Below, piece after piece: positions 1-8,236 of a DNA stretch of 32,670 nucleotides. This DNA comes from Legionellales bacterium (lineage in GTDB: Bacteria; Pseudomonadota; Gammaproteobacteria; Comchoanobacterales; Comchoanobacteraceae), in NCBI GenBank assembly GCA_018664045.1, contig JABJPE010000064.1:1-32670 (forward strand). Reading direction: 5' to 3'. Position 1 is the first letter of the stretch, and the number at the start of each line of letters is the position of its first letter. The notes beneath the pieces are model-generated. The model did no database searches and was not told the DNA's origin. It was given only the letters and a program-made list of their open reading frames with translations. The position numbers and the translations under genes are program-made.

Positions 1-289
1 CTTTTCTGTAGTTGAAGAATATTGCGGGCATGGCATTGGCAAAACCCTACATGAAGAACCACAAGTACTTCACTATGGCAAACCAGGACAAGGCATGACT
101 ATCAAAGAAGGCATGGTATTTACCATAGAACCTATGATCAATGCAGGCAAAAAATACAATAAATTACTAGCTGACGGCTGGACTGTAGTCACAAAAGATA
201 AAAGTCTGTCAGCGCAGTGGGAACACACTTTAGTCATCACTAAAGATGGCAGTGAAATTTTATCATTGAGAAATGAAGAAAAAGAATAA
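1..289 (+). CDS. map: Methionine aminopeptidase type I, C-terminal part (cut by window edge)
   Basis: Removes the N-terminal methionine from new proteins in the cytoplasm. The reading frame enters at base 2 with no start inside the window, so only about the last 95 residues are seen. They carry three of the metal-ligand motifs of the pita-bread fold: the His of GHGIG, the Glu of FTIEP, and the Glu of QWEHT near the C-terminus, followed by the usual short tail. The length after QWEHT fits type I enzymes, and the frame closes with TAA at 287-289. The 5' part and its neighbours lie outside. It converges on the AAA+ gene with only about 20 bases between. Family identity is secure. Confidence 0.95.
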   Translation, partial: FSVVEEYCGHGIGKTLHEEPQVLHYGKPGQGMTIKEGMVFTIEPMINAGKKYNKLLADGWTVVTKDKSLSAQWEHTLVITKDGSEILSLRNEEKE

Positions 290-310
290 CAATACAAGTT
301 ATTGAGCTGC

Positions 311-1285
311 TTAAGTATAGAAATTATGGCAATCTAGATTAGACTTATTATCGTTATATGATTGCGCAATTTTAGACTTAGAAAACTTTTCAAGATCATC
401 AGAAGTAACTAAACTTGGGGCATTCTTTTTAGCAAACCTTCCAACTAAACCCAAGTATTTAACTGTTTTTCTTGGGTTATTTTCTGGAGATCCAACTACT
501 TTTTCAAAGGCTTCCAAAGCAACCGTATTAGTGTAACCAAGGCTTTTTAATATCTTACATGTAGTTTGTTTATCAGGCTTTTCCATATTAATCTTACTGA
601 ATCTGGAGGTAAAAGCACCATCGTCATTTTGCATATCCTCAAACTTGTCAGTTGCACCAATAATTCTAATTTTATTCTTAAAACTTTTGCTCCCATCCAG
701 ATAAGGCTTTAGCATCTCTGATACAGAACGTGGCCCATGATCCATTCGGTCTCCATTACTAACCAACATATGAATCTCATCGACAAACAAAATAACATTA
801 TTTTGTTGCACATATTTTAAAATATTCTGTATCTTTCTCTCTGTTTCACCTAAGTATTTAGTTCCAGAGTTAAAATCAATGTGACTTAGCTTTATTATTT
901 TAACATCTTTTAAATTGGGATATTCCTCATCACAATCACCTCTTGCAATTTTATAGGCCAACTCTTCAACTAGAGCGGTCTTCCCAATACCAGCTTCCCC
1001 AGAAATAATAATGTTACCTTCAGACACTGCGCCGGCAATTTCTGTTATAAGCTCATTATAATTCAGATCTCTTCGTTTCTTATTTTCAATTTCGTTACGC
1101 ATTACTTCTACAAGATCTTCACCAAAATCGGAATGAAAAGTGTCGGCATCAAAAAACCAAGGGGAAACTTGCGCCGCCACCACAAGGAAAGAAAGAAAAA
1201 AAATAATTAACTCGAAATAAAAAGGGAGAGAGCTTAAAGAAAAGGGTGTAATAACTGCCAATAAATTTAAACCTGCAGGGACCAA
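311..1285 (-). CDS. Membrane-anchored Clp/Hsp100-like AAA+ ATPase, 5' end probably frameshifted
   Basis: Single AAA+ module resembling the first ATPase domain of ClpA/ClpB. Counting from the TTG at 1285: Walker A GEAGIGKT at 96-103, a translocation-loop motif KYLGE with Tyr144, Walker B ILFVDEIH with D169-E170, sensor-1 Thr in GATD at 212, and a likely arginine finger at R228. There is no second AAA+ domain and no recognisable protease-binding loop. Residues about 22-40 are strongly hydrophobic and would anchor it in the membrane. The frame has no ATG before residue 62; it opens with TTG two codons after a stop, while an overlapping frame upstream has an ATG and another hydrophobic segment (see 1267-1392). 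The true N-terminus is therefore uncertain. ATPase fold is confident; the substrate is unknown. Confidence 0.8.
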   Translation of the reverse strand: MVPAGLNLLAVITPFSLSSLPFYFELIIFFLSFLVVAAQVSPWFFDADTFHSDFGEDLVEVMRNEIENKKRRDLNYNELITEIAGAVSEGNIIISGEAGIGKTALVEELAYKIARGDCDEEYPNLKDVKIIKLSHIDFNSGTKYLGETERKIQNILKYVQQNNVILFVDEIHMLVSNGDRMDHGPRSVSEMLKPYLDGSKSFKNKIRIIGATDKFEDMQNDDGAFTSRFSKINMEKPDKQTTCKILKSLGYTNTVALEAFEKVVGSPENNPRKTVKYLGLVGRFAKKNAPSLVTSDDLEKFSKSKIAQSYNDNKSNLDCHNFYT

Positions 1286-1392
1286 AAGACCTCAATACAA
1301 GCAGCAAGACAAGAACTCAAAACAAGAAAAACAACCGTTTTCCCAACAAAACCAAGTGTATTAGTTATAGTATCTAATGTAGTTGCTGTCAT
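1267..1392 (-). CDS. 41-aa ORF with one membrane segment, likely the displaced N-terminus of the AAA+ gene
   Basis: Starts with ATG at 1392 and ends with TAA at 1269-1267, so it overlaps the first codons of the AAA+ frame by 19 bases. The peptide begins MTATTLDTITNT and has a hydrophobic stretch KTVVFLVLSSCLAAC. One extra base near the TTTT or CCC runs at about 1279-1289 would fuse it to the AAA+ frame and give a two-helix membrane hairpin ahead of the ATPase. A purine-rich stretch (AAGAG) lies about ten bases upstream of the ATG. It could be a separate small leader peptide, a frameshifted 5' end, or a sequencing error. Confidence 0.45.
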   Translation of the reverse strand: MTATTLDTITNTLGFVGKTVVFLVLSSCLAACIEVFWSLQV

Positions 1393-1797
1393 ATTATAAT
1401 ACTCTTAATTTTCAAGACCTTGATAAATATATTGAAAATTAGTTAAATTGTCAAGCAACCCGAATGACACCGTGTTAAAACACAACAATTATTTTTTCCA
1501 AGGGTCTTTTCTCAATTTACAATCTATGTATAAAAATTACTCCACAGAACATTTAACCACTATAAAATATAAGCGGCACCTGGCCGTTGCAACCCACCTT
1601 TTTTTAAGATAATGATATTAACATAAAAGTGATGCTTTACAACTGCAATTGTGTTCCCCTATTCATTTTAGTTTAACAACATTCACACTTAATTTAATAT
1701 TGCCAATAACCTGGGTAGCCGCAGATGCAATAGATGGAAATGAATCGCCAACAACTTATCAATTTGACCTATAGATCAACAGTTTTATTTGAATAAT
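1393..1797. other. Gene-poor spacer of about 400 bases
   Basis: No supported gene. It should hold the promoter of the AAA+ gene near its left end. A short open stretch on the minus strand at 1663-1755 (ending ...NIKLSVNVVKLK then TGA) has a protein-like composition but no start codon and could be a decayed 3' end of an older gene. The opposite strand is also open there, so chance is a good explanation. Confidence 0.3.
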
Positions 1798-1874
<77 letters not shown>

Positions 1875-1931
1875 GCTCAGACTTGAGATATATGCATTAT
1901 AACCTGATAAAAAAGGTTTGCAAGGGCATTT

Positions 1932-2462
1932 TTAAAAATGGTAGCCAAAATACACTCTTGGCAATAAATCAACATCATCACCACCACCTAAGCCGTAATG
2001 AGTATAAGCTATGCCAAGCTCATATTCAGATTGCGCGCCAAAGTTAGCACCTATAGTAATGTCAGTTTCCATTTTTATGTCAGAACCCAAACTGTAATGA
2101 TCACCAAAATCTTTTCTACCAAAATAAGCCACTCCAACTCCAAAATCAAAATAAGGAGAAAACAGCTCATTATTACTTGGTAAAACAAAACGAAGTGAAG
2201 GCGTTAAATGCAGACCGACAAAAGAGTTATCCGCAACCGAATTATCCTGCCACCTAGTAATACCAAATAACAAGTGACCTGCGGAATTCTGTGTTGGATA
2301 TAATGGTAAATCCCAACACCAATCATGCCCAAACACATTGACATCACTTGAAGTGGTTCTGCCATAATTTAAATTAAGGCCATCAAATCTTCCTGTAGAT
2401 AAATCAGCCTCAGCAACGCCGACACAAAGCGTGGATAACAATATAAATATTTTTTTAGACAT
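1932..2462 (-). CDS. PagL-like outer-membrane beta-barrel protein, probably catalytically altered
   Basis: The start at 2462 has AGGAGG six bases upstream and leads straight into a signal peptide (MSKKIFILLSTLCVGVAEA). The earlier in-frame start at 2492 would overlap trkA and has no such site. The mature part has alternating aromatic and polar strands and ends in Phe, as outer-membrane barrels do. The C-terminal stretch GIAYTHYGLGGG aligns by eye with the HYSNAG active-site region of the lipid A 3-O-deacylase PagL, but the Ser of the H-x-S pair is Gly here. It may be a non-hydrolytic relative or a different barrel family. It follows trkA by 22 bases and may share its transcript. Confidence 0.6.
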   Translation of the reverse strand: MSKKIFILLSTLCVGVAEADLSTGRFDGLNLNYGRTTSSDVNVFGHDWCWDLPLYPTQNSAGHLLFGITRWQDNSVADNSFVGLHLTPSLRFVLPSNNELFSPYFDFGVGVAYFGRKDFGDHYSLGSDIKMETDITIGANFGAQSEYELGIAYTHYGLGGGDDVDLLPRVYFGYHF

Positions 2463-2484
2463 AAATAACCTCCTAACTAAAAAA

Positions 2485-3840
2485 TCACTCAAATAAAGAA
2501 TTCAAAGTGGAAAACATGTTTTTATCTTGCAGAAAGAATAATAAACTATCTTCCACATCTAGTAAAACATCTTTTTTGAAAATAATATCTCCACCTCTAT
2601 ATAAAGCACAAAAAACAACTCCTTCCGGAAACTTTATTGTACTTAAATTTTTTCCAACAATGCCAGTTGCTTTTTCTGGCATAATTTCAAAAGACATAAT
2701 TTCTGACACGCCTCGAGATAAAGTATAAACTTGAGTTACATGAATAGGCTGGATTAAAGTTAACACATGGCTAATACTACTTTGCTGAGGAGACACAAAC
2801 GCATCAATATTACTCTTTGCAAATATCTCCATATACTCACTATTATTTACCAAAGACAAGGCATGCTTAGCACCTAAATATTTAGCTTGCAATGAACTGA
2901 TTATATTATCCTCATCATCACTAGTCAGGGCACAAAAAACATCAATCCCCTCTACGTTTTCTTGGAATAACAGCTCTCGCTCTGAAGCATCTCCTTGCAA
3001 AACAGTAACGTCACGTAAATCTCGAGATAATTGACTGCAAACTTCTTTATCGTGGTCAATAACTTTGATATTTTTTGATATCTTTAGCATTTTTTTTGCA
3101 ACAATTGCACCTACACCCCCACCCCCTGCAATAATGACTCTAGATACTTTTCCCACCCTAGAAAATCCAAACTTCAGCAAAAGACTTTGCACTAACTTTT
3201 GAGGGGAAATAATGTAAATCTCATCATGTTCTAACAATTTAAAGTCTCGTCTCAATCTTAAATATTTGTTATTTCTTTGTACCGCAACTGCGTTAGAATT
3301 TAATTTTTCGATTTCAATTGTAACTTTATGCCAAACTCTACCACAAAGACTTGAATCTTTGGTTACCTTAACTAAAACCAAGCTTAGTTTAATGTCATCA
3401 AAAGGGAAAACCCCAGTTGCACCAATATTTTGAATTAGTCGAAGAACACTGCTAGCGACCGCATCCTCTGGGTTTAAAAAAACATCGATTGGAAGATTTT
3501 CATTGCCAAACAACTCATTTTTAATAAAATAATGGTCTGATCTAATCCTAGCCATTTTAACTGGCACTTTAAACAGAGAGTATGCAACCTGGCAAGCAAT
3601 CATATTCACCTCATCACTTACAGTTGCGGCAATTATAACATCCATCTGATCTGCGCGTGCCGACCTCAGCACATCGGGATATGAAGGACTCCCACCTACA
3701 GTTCTTATATCTAACTGCTGCTGCATATTTTTAAGAGACTTTATGTCGTCGCAGACGACAGTCACATCACATCCTTGATCAACCAATTCACAAGCCAGTG
3801 AGTCCCCCACCCTAGAGCTTCCTAAAATTAAGATTCGCAT
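2485..3840 (-). CDS. trkA: Trk potassium uptake system regulatory protein TrkA
   Basis: Peripheral NAD-binding protein that gates the TrkH/TrkG potassium channel at the inner membrane. About 451 residues, close to E. coli TrkA. It has two RCK modules: the first begins MRILILGSSRVGDSLA and carries NMIACQVAYSLF, almost identical to E. coli; the second begins VIIAGGGGVGAIVAKK, with GDASERELL and SPQQSSISHVL further on. Each is followed by a TrkA-C type segment. The start is taken as the ATG at 3840, with AGGA five bases upstream; ATG 3846 is the alternative. In the first glycine motif the central Gly is Ser (GSSRVG). No trkH is present. Divergent from the pseudopilin cluster. Confidence 0.95.
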   Translation of the reverse strand: MRILILGSSRVGDSLACELVDQGCDVTVVCDDIKSLKNMQQQLDIRTVGGSPSYPDVLRSARADQMDVIIAATVSDEVNMIACQVAYSLFKVPVKMARIRSDHYFIKNELFGNENLPIDVFLNPEDAVASSVLRLIQNIGATGVFPFDDIKLSLVLVKVTKDSSLCGRVWHKVTIEIEKLNSNAVAVQRNNKYLRLRRDFKLLEHDEIYIISPQKLVQSLLLKFGFSRVGKVSRVIIAGGGGVGAIVAKKMLKISKNIKVIDHDKEVCSQLSRDLRDVTVLQGDASERELLFQENVEGIDVFCALTSDDEDNIISSLQAKYLGAKHALSLVNNSEYMEIFAKSNIDAFVSPQQSSISHVLTLIQPIHVTQVYTLSRGVSEIMSFEIMPEKATGIVGKNLSTIKFPEGVVFCALYRGGDIIFKKDVLLDVEDSLLFFLQDKNMFSTLNSLFE

Positions 3841-3979
3841 ATTCATCCTGAAAAATAAAACCACTAAACATAACTACATTTTATTGTAAGAAAAAATAAC
3901 AAAAGAAGCAATCAACAAAGCCTGTATAAAAACACACTTATACTTAAAGTATATTATAAATATAACCCTAGGAAAAATA

Positions 3980-4474
3980 ATGCGATCAAAAAAAGGAAAC
4001 CTAATGATAGAATACTCAATAGCTCTAGCTCTTAGCGCTGTGCTATTTATATTATGTGAAAAAGCAATCATGGCTCAATTAAAAGTTAGCAGTGAAGTTA
4101 CAAATAAAGAATTCTTGGCTGAAAGAATTATACTGCTACATCAAGTTTTGAAAAATGAACTAAAGTGCAACAACGAACAAATGCAATTTACAGTTCACAA
4201 AAAAGACCATAGTGATCACGATAGTATGACAGTGCTTTGTAAAAAAAATGGAGGGGTATACCATGAAAAAAAACTATACCTGCAAGAGGACAAAACATGT
4301 AGGCTGTATATTAAAACTCATGACAAAACAGCAAGAAGCATTCTGAACGGGGTGTGTGCATGGGAAATAAATTCAACCAAAGACAAGGAGCACAACAAAA
4401 TAACACTGCACCCTAAAATATGTTTACACGATAGAAAAAAATGCATTGAAACAAAAATGGTTTTTTCGATATGA
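3980..4474 (+). CDS. Type IV pilin-like (pseudopilin) protein
   Basis: 164 residues starting with a class III (prepilin) signal: RSKKG followed by NLMIEYSIALALSAVLFIL. That gives a basic leader of six residues, cleavage after G6, Glu at mature position 5 and one hydrophobic helix. The rest is a polar domain with several cysteines (for example TVLCKKNGG, TCRLYI, GVCAWE and two close to the C-terminus) that could form periplasmic disulfides. A Shine-Dalgarno AGGA lies 5-8 bases before the ATG. The stop overlaps the next start in ATGA, so the pair is probably translationally coupled. It could be a PilW/GspJ-type minor pilin, but no family is recognised beyond the signal. No pilus assembly genes are in the window. 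Confidence 0.65.
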   Translation: MRSKKGNLMIEYSIALALSAVLFILCEKAIMAQLKVSSEVTNKEFLAERIILLHQVLKNELKCNNEQMQFTVHKKDHSDHDSMTVLCKKNGGVYHEKKLYLQEDKTCRLYIKTHDKTARSILNGVCAWEINSTKDKEHNKITLHPKICLHDRKKCIETKMVFSI

Positions 4475-4620
4475 GCGAAATTAAAGCACCCTGCAAACAA
4501 AGCGGGTATATTTTAATTTGGGTAGTTATAGTTATAAATTGCATAGGGTTAGAAATATTTACGCAGAGTCGCGAACTACAAGCACTAAAAAAAATTATAA
4601 CATCTGATAATTATCAATGA
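4471..4620 (+). CDS. 49-aa pilin-signal-like micro-protein
   Basis: This ORF starts at the ATG overlapping the previous stop (ATGA, 4471-4474) and ends in a TGA that overlaps the next start (ATGA, 4617-4620). The product is polar KAPCKQSG, then hydrophobic YILIWVVIVINCIGLEIF, then a short charged helix ending TSDNYQ. The layout (basic residues, Gly, hydrophobic helix) copies a prepilin signal, but position +5 is Trp instead of Glu, as in GspK/PilX-type minor pilins that lack Glu5. It is far too short for a complete GspK. It may be a genuine micro-protein of a coupled cluster or the stub of a larger pseudopilin. Confidence 0.55.
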   Translation: MSEIKAPCKQSGYILIWVVIVINCIGLEIFTQSRELQALKKIITSDNYQ

Positions 4621-5051
4621 AAACAGCAAACAACATAACAATAACCATAAACAAACAATCAAAAATATTAAAATTAATTATAACAACTAATTACTGCTTA
4701 CTTTTAATACTGATTGTAGCTATAAAAACAAATTATAAAATTAAAATATTAATTGTTATTTTAAGCTCTCTAAGTTTATATAATGACTTAGAAAAACACT
4801 TTATGAAATCAAACAGGAAAACAATAAAATCAATACACTATAATCACCCTGGATTTTGGCGGCTCTCATTATCAAACGGCAATAGTCAAGCAGCTTTGTT
4901 AAAAAGGCCCATATTCAAAACCACGTTGTTTATAATCTTAAATTTTGAAGACTTAGAAACAAAAGACACCTACAAAATATTGATTGCCAAAGACAGTATT
5001 GACTCAGCACTATTCCACAAATTGAGATTTTTATGTAATATATTGCTTTAA
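4617..5051 (+). CDS. YgfX/CptA-like membrane protein
   Basis: 144 residues with a hydrophobic hairpin at about residues 19-54 and a soluble C-terminal domain. The C-terminal pattern fits the YgfX family: a Trp-containing strand (FWRLSLSNGN), a Lys-Arg-Pro segment, and the ending YKILIAKDSIDSALFHKLR, comparable to the 'LLxxDsxxxxxFRxLR' end of YgfX proteins. YgfX is encoded with the succinate dehydrogenase flavinylation factor SdhE in many gammaproteobacteria and often close to nadB. nadB is indeed the convergent neighbour here, overlapping by four bases, but no sdhE is seen. The start overlaps the stop of the 49-aa ORF. Family assignment is by pattern only; a toxin role would be inference. 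Confidence 0.6.
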   Translation: MKTANNITITINKQSKILKLIITTNYCLLLILIVAIKTNYKIKILIVILSSLSLYNDLEKHFMKSNRKTIKSIHYNHPGFWRLSLSNGNSQAALLKRPIFKTTLFIILNFEDLETKDTYKILIAKDSIDSALFHKLRFLCNILL

Positions 5052-6637
5052 CCTTGGTTATAAATTGTTTTAAAGCTTTTTTTTATTATAGTTGGCCTAC
5101 CATCATATTTAGCTTCTTTTTTTTGAAAATCTAAATTATAGTGCCCCCCTCTGCTCTCTTTACGATCAATAGCAGAGCATACTGTTAAAAGCGCAAGCTG
5201 AGACGCACTCCTTAACTCTAATAAATCAGCGTCTATTTGTGAATCTGCAAAAATATCGTCCACTTCTGCATTTATTGCCAAAAGTTGCTTTTTGGCGAAA
5301 CAAAGACCATCAACTGTTCTTATAATGCCCACATGATCCCACATTATTTTTTTTATTGTCTCGAGGCATGATGAGATACAGTCTGACCGATTAATTTTAT
5401 CGTTAAGATAGGCACAACTCCCTTCAGATGACTGCTCTGTTATAGGCATATTTATTTCTATTGCTTTAATTGCATTTTTTGCACTAACAACACACTCCAT
5501 AAGTGAATTGCTAGCAAGCCTGTTAGCCCCGTGCAGCCCAGTGTAAGCACACTCTCCAACCACATATAAATTTTCAATGCTAGAGCGGCTATTCTCATCA
5601 ACTACTACACCACCACAACTGTAATGTGATGAAGGCAATACTGGAATTTTGTTTTTAGTAATATCTAGGCCGTAAGACATACAATTACGGTATAACCCAG
5701 GAAAACGTTTTTTTATATATTTTGCATTTTTATGCGATATATCCAAGTATAAATGATCAACCCCAAGCCTTTGCATTTCAACCAACATTGCACGTGAAAC
5801 TATATCACGAGTTGCCAACTCACCATCAGGATGATACTTATCCATAAATCTTTCACCACTCGCCGCACATAAAATCCCTCCTTCACCACGTACAGCTTCA
5901 CTGATCAACACTGGACGACCAGAATTAGTATACAAACATGTTGGGTGAAATTGGTTAAACTCTAAATTAGCGACACTACAACCAGCTCGCCAAGCCATAG
6001 AAATCCCATCTCCAAGTGAGTTATCAGGGTTAGTGCTTTTTGAATAAAGACCACTAGCGCCACCCGAGCAAAGTACAAAGCGCCTAGCGACGATACTATA
6101 AATAGAATTGTCTTCATTGTTTAACACTTTAAGCGAGGTCACTTTATTATCTACAGTTACAAAGTCTATTGCAGTTACATTGGTATAAACCTGAATATTA
6201 GGAGCTATATTTACATTCTTTTGCAAAGAAGCCATTATTTTTTTCCCTGTCTCATCATATGAATGAACAATACGAGAGCAGCTATGACCACCCTCTTTTG
6301 TAAACAATAGATTTTCGTCTTTATCTAAGTTAAAAACAACTCCCTGCTGACGTAACCATGCCACAGCATCTTTTGCTTTGTATACATATTTACGAACAAT
6401 CTCTTCATCACACAAACCATCACCACTGTAGATGGTGTCTTTAGCATGTACATTAGCATCATCATCAGAAAAAGAAACAGCAATCCCACCTTGCGCATAA
6501 GAAGATGCATTCATGCCGGCAGTAGATTTAGATATGATTGTAACTTTGTATTTACTAGATAAATCAAGCGCAGCTACTAGTCCAGATAAACCAGCACCTA
6601 TAACACATACATCTGTAATAACATTATTTTCAATCAT
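5048..6637 (-). CDS. nadB: L-aspartate oxidase
   Basis: FAD enzyme that oxidises L-aspartate to iminoaspartate, the first step of de novo NAD synthesis; quinolinate synthase NadA uses the product. 529 residues, normal for the family. Seen in order: dinucleotide motif VIGAGLSGL at 12-20, SSYAQGGIA, the substrate-binding segments EFNQFHPTCLY and EAVRGEGG, the catalytic-region Arg in ATRDIVSRA, HYSCGGV, and the FAD-binding C-terminal motif GECAYTGLHGANRLASNS. A helical C-terminal domain follows, ending KSFKTIYNQG. No clear Shine-Dalgarno precedes the ATG. nadA and nadC are not in the window. The 3' end overlaps the YgfX-like gene tail to tail, leaving no room for an ordinary terminator between them. 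Confidence 0.97.
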   Translation of the reverse strand: MIENNVITDVCVIGAGLSGLVAALDLSSKYKVTIISKSTAGMNASSYAQGGIAVSFSDDDANVHAKDTIYSGDGLCDEEIVRKYVYKAKDAVAWLRQQGVVFNLDKDENLLFTKEGGHSCSRIVHSYDETGKKIMASLQKNVNIAPNIQVYTNVTAIDFVTVDNKVTSLKVLNNEDNSIYSIVARRFVLCSGGASGLYSKSTNPDNSLGDGISMAWRAGCSVANLEFNQFHPTCLYTNSGRPVLISEAVRGEGGILCAASGERFMDKYHPDGELATRDIVSRAMLVEMQRLGVDHLYLDISHKNAKYIKKRFPGLYRNCMSYGLDITKNKIPVLPSSHYSCGGVVVDENSRSSIENLYVVGECAYTGLHGANRLASNSLMECVVSAKNAIKAIEINMPITEQSSEGSCAYLNDKINRSDCISSCLETIKKIMWDHVGIIRTVDGLCFAKKQLLAINAEVDDIFADSQIDADLLELRSASQLALLTVCSAIDRKESRGGHYNLDFQKKEAKYDGRPTIIKKSFKTIYNQG

Positions 6638-6791
6638 TCAAAACAACCCATATAATAATCACCTGTGTATTCTACATATAAATCAATTTAAAAAAAACAA
6701 TAAACGTTACTTTTAGCCAAACCATATGTTATGCTTTTTTTGCGAAAGATATTTCGAGTCTTTAAAAAGGAAATAAGTTTAAGGAGACTGC

Positions 6792-8033
6792 ATGAACAAT
6801 TATATGAAATACACAGCACTAGCTAGTTTAATGCTTTTTAGTTTTTTTCAGGGAATGATTAATATTTACATTGGTGGCGTTGAAAATACACTTGGCAATA
6901 CCTTTCACTTTAAAGCACCCGCATTTACCACCTTGACTGCTTGTTTGTTTTTTGGAAACGGCGTTGGCTGTATAATCGGAGGGACGTTAATTGATCGTTA
7001 TGGCGCCGGCACAATATCAAGCATCTGTGGATTTATTGCTGTGATTGGGGTTTTTATTTTCACTATGAGCCATACTTTTTATGCTTTTGGCATTAGTGAG
7101 TTTATTATTGGGCTAGGCGTGTCTGTATGGTACCCTAGTGGACTTGAAGTTCTTAAAATCCATTTCGACCCCCTAAAACTTCCTTTCTTAGCGGGCATAT
7201 TCTTATTTTTCAATGCAATAGGATCTGCAACTATAAGTGGGGTAATATACTTAAGTAAAACATATGGCTTATTTGATGCTGATTTATGCATTTTGACTGT
7301 ATCTATTATACTAGCGGTTGCTTTGTTTATTACCGCAAGAACTAATAATCCAGATAAGATAGATATTACAACGACACTTTTTCAAGACTACGAAGCGCAA
7401 ATTCTACTCATGAAAAATAGAATTGTAATACCAGTGATTATTTCACAAACCATCCCCACAGTATTTAGCTATGTGTTTTTACCATTATGGGCCATACCGT
7501 ATATGAGCATGCTTTTATCTCCTGCTGAAGCAACAATAATTGTAACTGGGTCATTAATCACCTATGGCGCTGCTGGCATGATACTTGGAAAATTATACCA
7601 TAAATTCTTTAGCCCCCTAGGATGGATGTTAATTCAATACAGCGGAAGCTTTATTGCTTTTGCAATGCTACTGTATCTGCCAACTTCTATTTTAAATTTT
7701 TGGGTAGTGTCATTAATAATGCTTATAGTTTCATCTTTACTTGGTGCAAATAATGCATATGTTGCGACTTATTTAGCTAATTTATTTGAACCACGTTATA
7801 CCGGCACAATTTCAGCAGTATACGGCTATATCTTCCAGTTTTTAATTAGCATAATTACTCCAATGTTTGGTATGGCTTTAGGATCAAAATCTATGGGAGA
7901 ACACTACACCATAGCTAACTATAATGCCGCATTACAATACTTACTACTCTCATTTGCAATTAGCACCGCAATTATAATAACTCTTAAAATCATCACTAAA
8001 GGATACCCGTCACTTATAAAAATTCGTGGATAA
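6792..8033 (+). CDS. Major facilitator superfamily transporter
   Basis: 413 residues with about 12 membrane helices in two bundles of six, and a charged central loop around NNPDKIDITTTLFQDYEAQ. The loop between helices 2 and 3 has GGTLIDRYGAG, the MFS signature G-x-x-x-D-R-x-G. Helix 5 carries the small-residue packing typical of the superfamily. AAGGAG lies five bases before the ATG. The gene stands alone between nadB (divergent) and lepA. The substrate cannot be told from the sequence; intracellular relatives of Legionella use many MFS carriers for host nutrients, but linking this one to that role is inference. Confidence 0.85.
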   Translation: MNNYMKYTALASLMLFSFFQGMINIYIGGVENTLGNTFHFKAPAFTTLTACLFFGNGVGCIIGGTLIDRYGAGTISSICGFIAVIGVFIFTMSHTFYAFGISEFIIGLGVSVWYPSGLEVLKIHFDPLKLPFLAGIFLFFNAIGSATISGVIYLSKTYGLFDADLCILTVSIILAVALFITARTNNPDKIDITTTLFQDYEAQILLMKNRIVIPVIISQTIPTVFSYVFLPLWAIPYMSMLLSPAEATIIVTGSLITYGAAGMILGKLYHKFFSPLGWMLIQYSGSFIAFAMLLYLPTSILNFWVVSLIMLIVSSLLGANNAYVATYLANLFEPRYTGTISAVYGYIFQFLISIITPMFGMALGSKSMGEHYTIANYNAALQYLLLSFAISTAIIITLKIITKGYPSLIKIRG

Positions 8034-8129
8034 AACAGTGTTTTTACGCGCCTTATAACAGCATCTTTTAAATGAGGCCTCATATGCACAAGCATAAATA
8101 GGGTTTAAGAGTATAAAATAATATAAGAG

Positions 8130-8165
8130 AAATATTTGTGGCACACATAAAAATATCAAATATTT
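8130..8165. other. Inverted repeat upstream of lepA
   Basis: AAATATTTG at 8130-8138 and CAAATATTT at 8157-8165 form a nine-base-pair inverted repeat around an 18-base spacer. It lies in the 203-base gap between the MFS gene and lepA. It could be a weak terminator-like hairpin for the upstream gene, an operator, or chance in AT-rich DNA. Confidence 0.25.
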
Positions 8166-8178
8166 TATGTAATTACAC

Positions 8179-8207
8179 TTTATTAAGTAAGAAAAAATAG
8201 TTATCAT
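8179..8207 (+). promoter_or_regulatory. Candidate sigma-70 promoter for lepA
   Basis: TATCAT at 8202-8207 matches five of six bases of the -10 consensus and lies 17 bases after TTTATT at 8179-8184, a poor -35. Transcription from here would give a leader of about 22 bases before the lepA ATG, which has no visible Shine-Dalgarno. AT-rich background makes false matches common. Confidence 0.3.
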
Positions 8208-8236
8208 ATGATACTTGAAACTAATCTGGCTTCTAA

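Noticed and set aside
1663-1755. Short minus-strand open stretch with protein-like composition
   Set aside because: No start codon, 30 codons only, and the other strand is also open; too weak to call a gene.
3874-4071. 65-aa minus-strand ORF between trkA and the pseudopilin gene
   Set aside because: It overlaps the pseudopilin start on the opposite strand, ends just before trkA, has no ribosome site, and its composition fits translated AT-rich promoter DNA.
8010-8207. 65-aa minus-strand ORF after the MFS gene
   Set aside because: Low-complexity Ile/Tyr/Phe-rich translation of AT-rich spacer, overlapping the MFS 3' end and the candidate lepA promoter.
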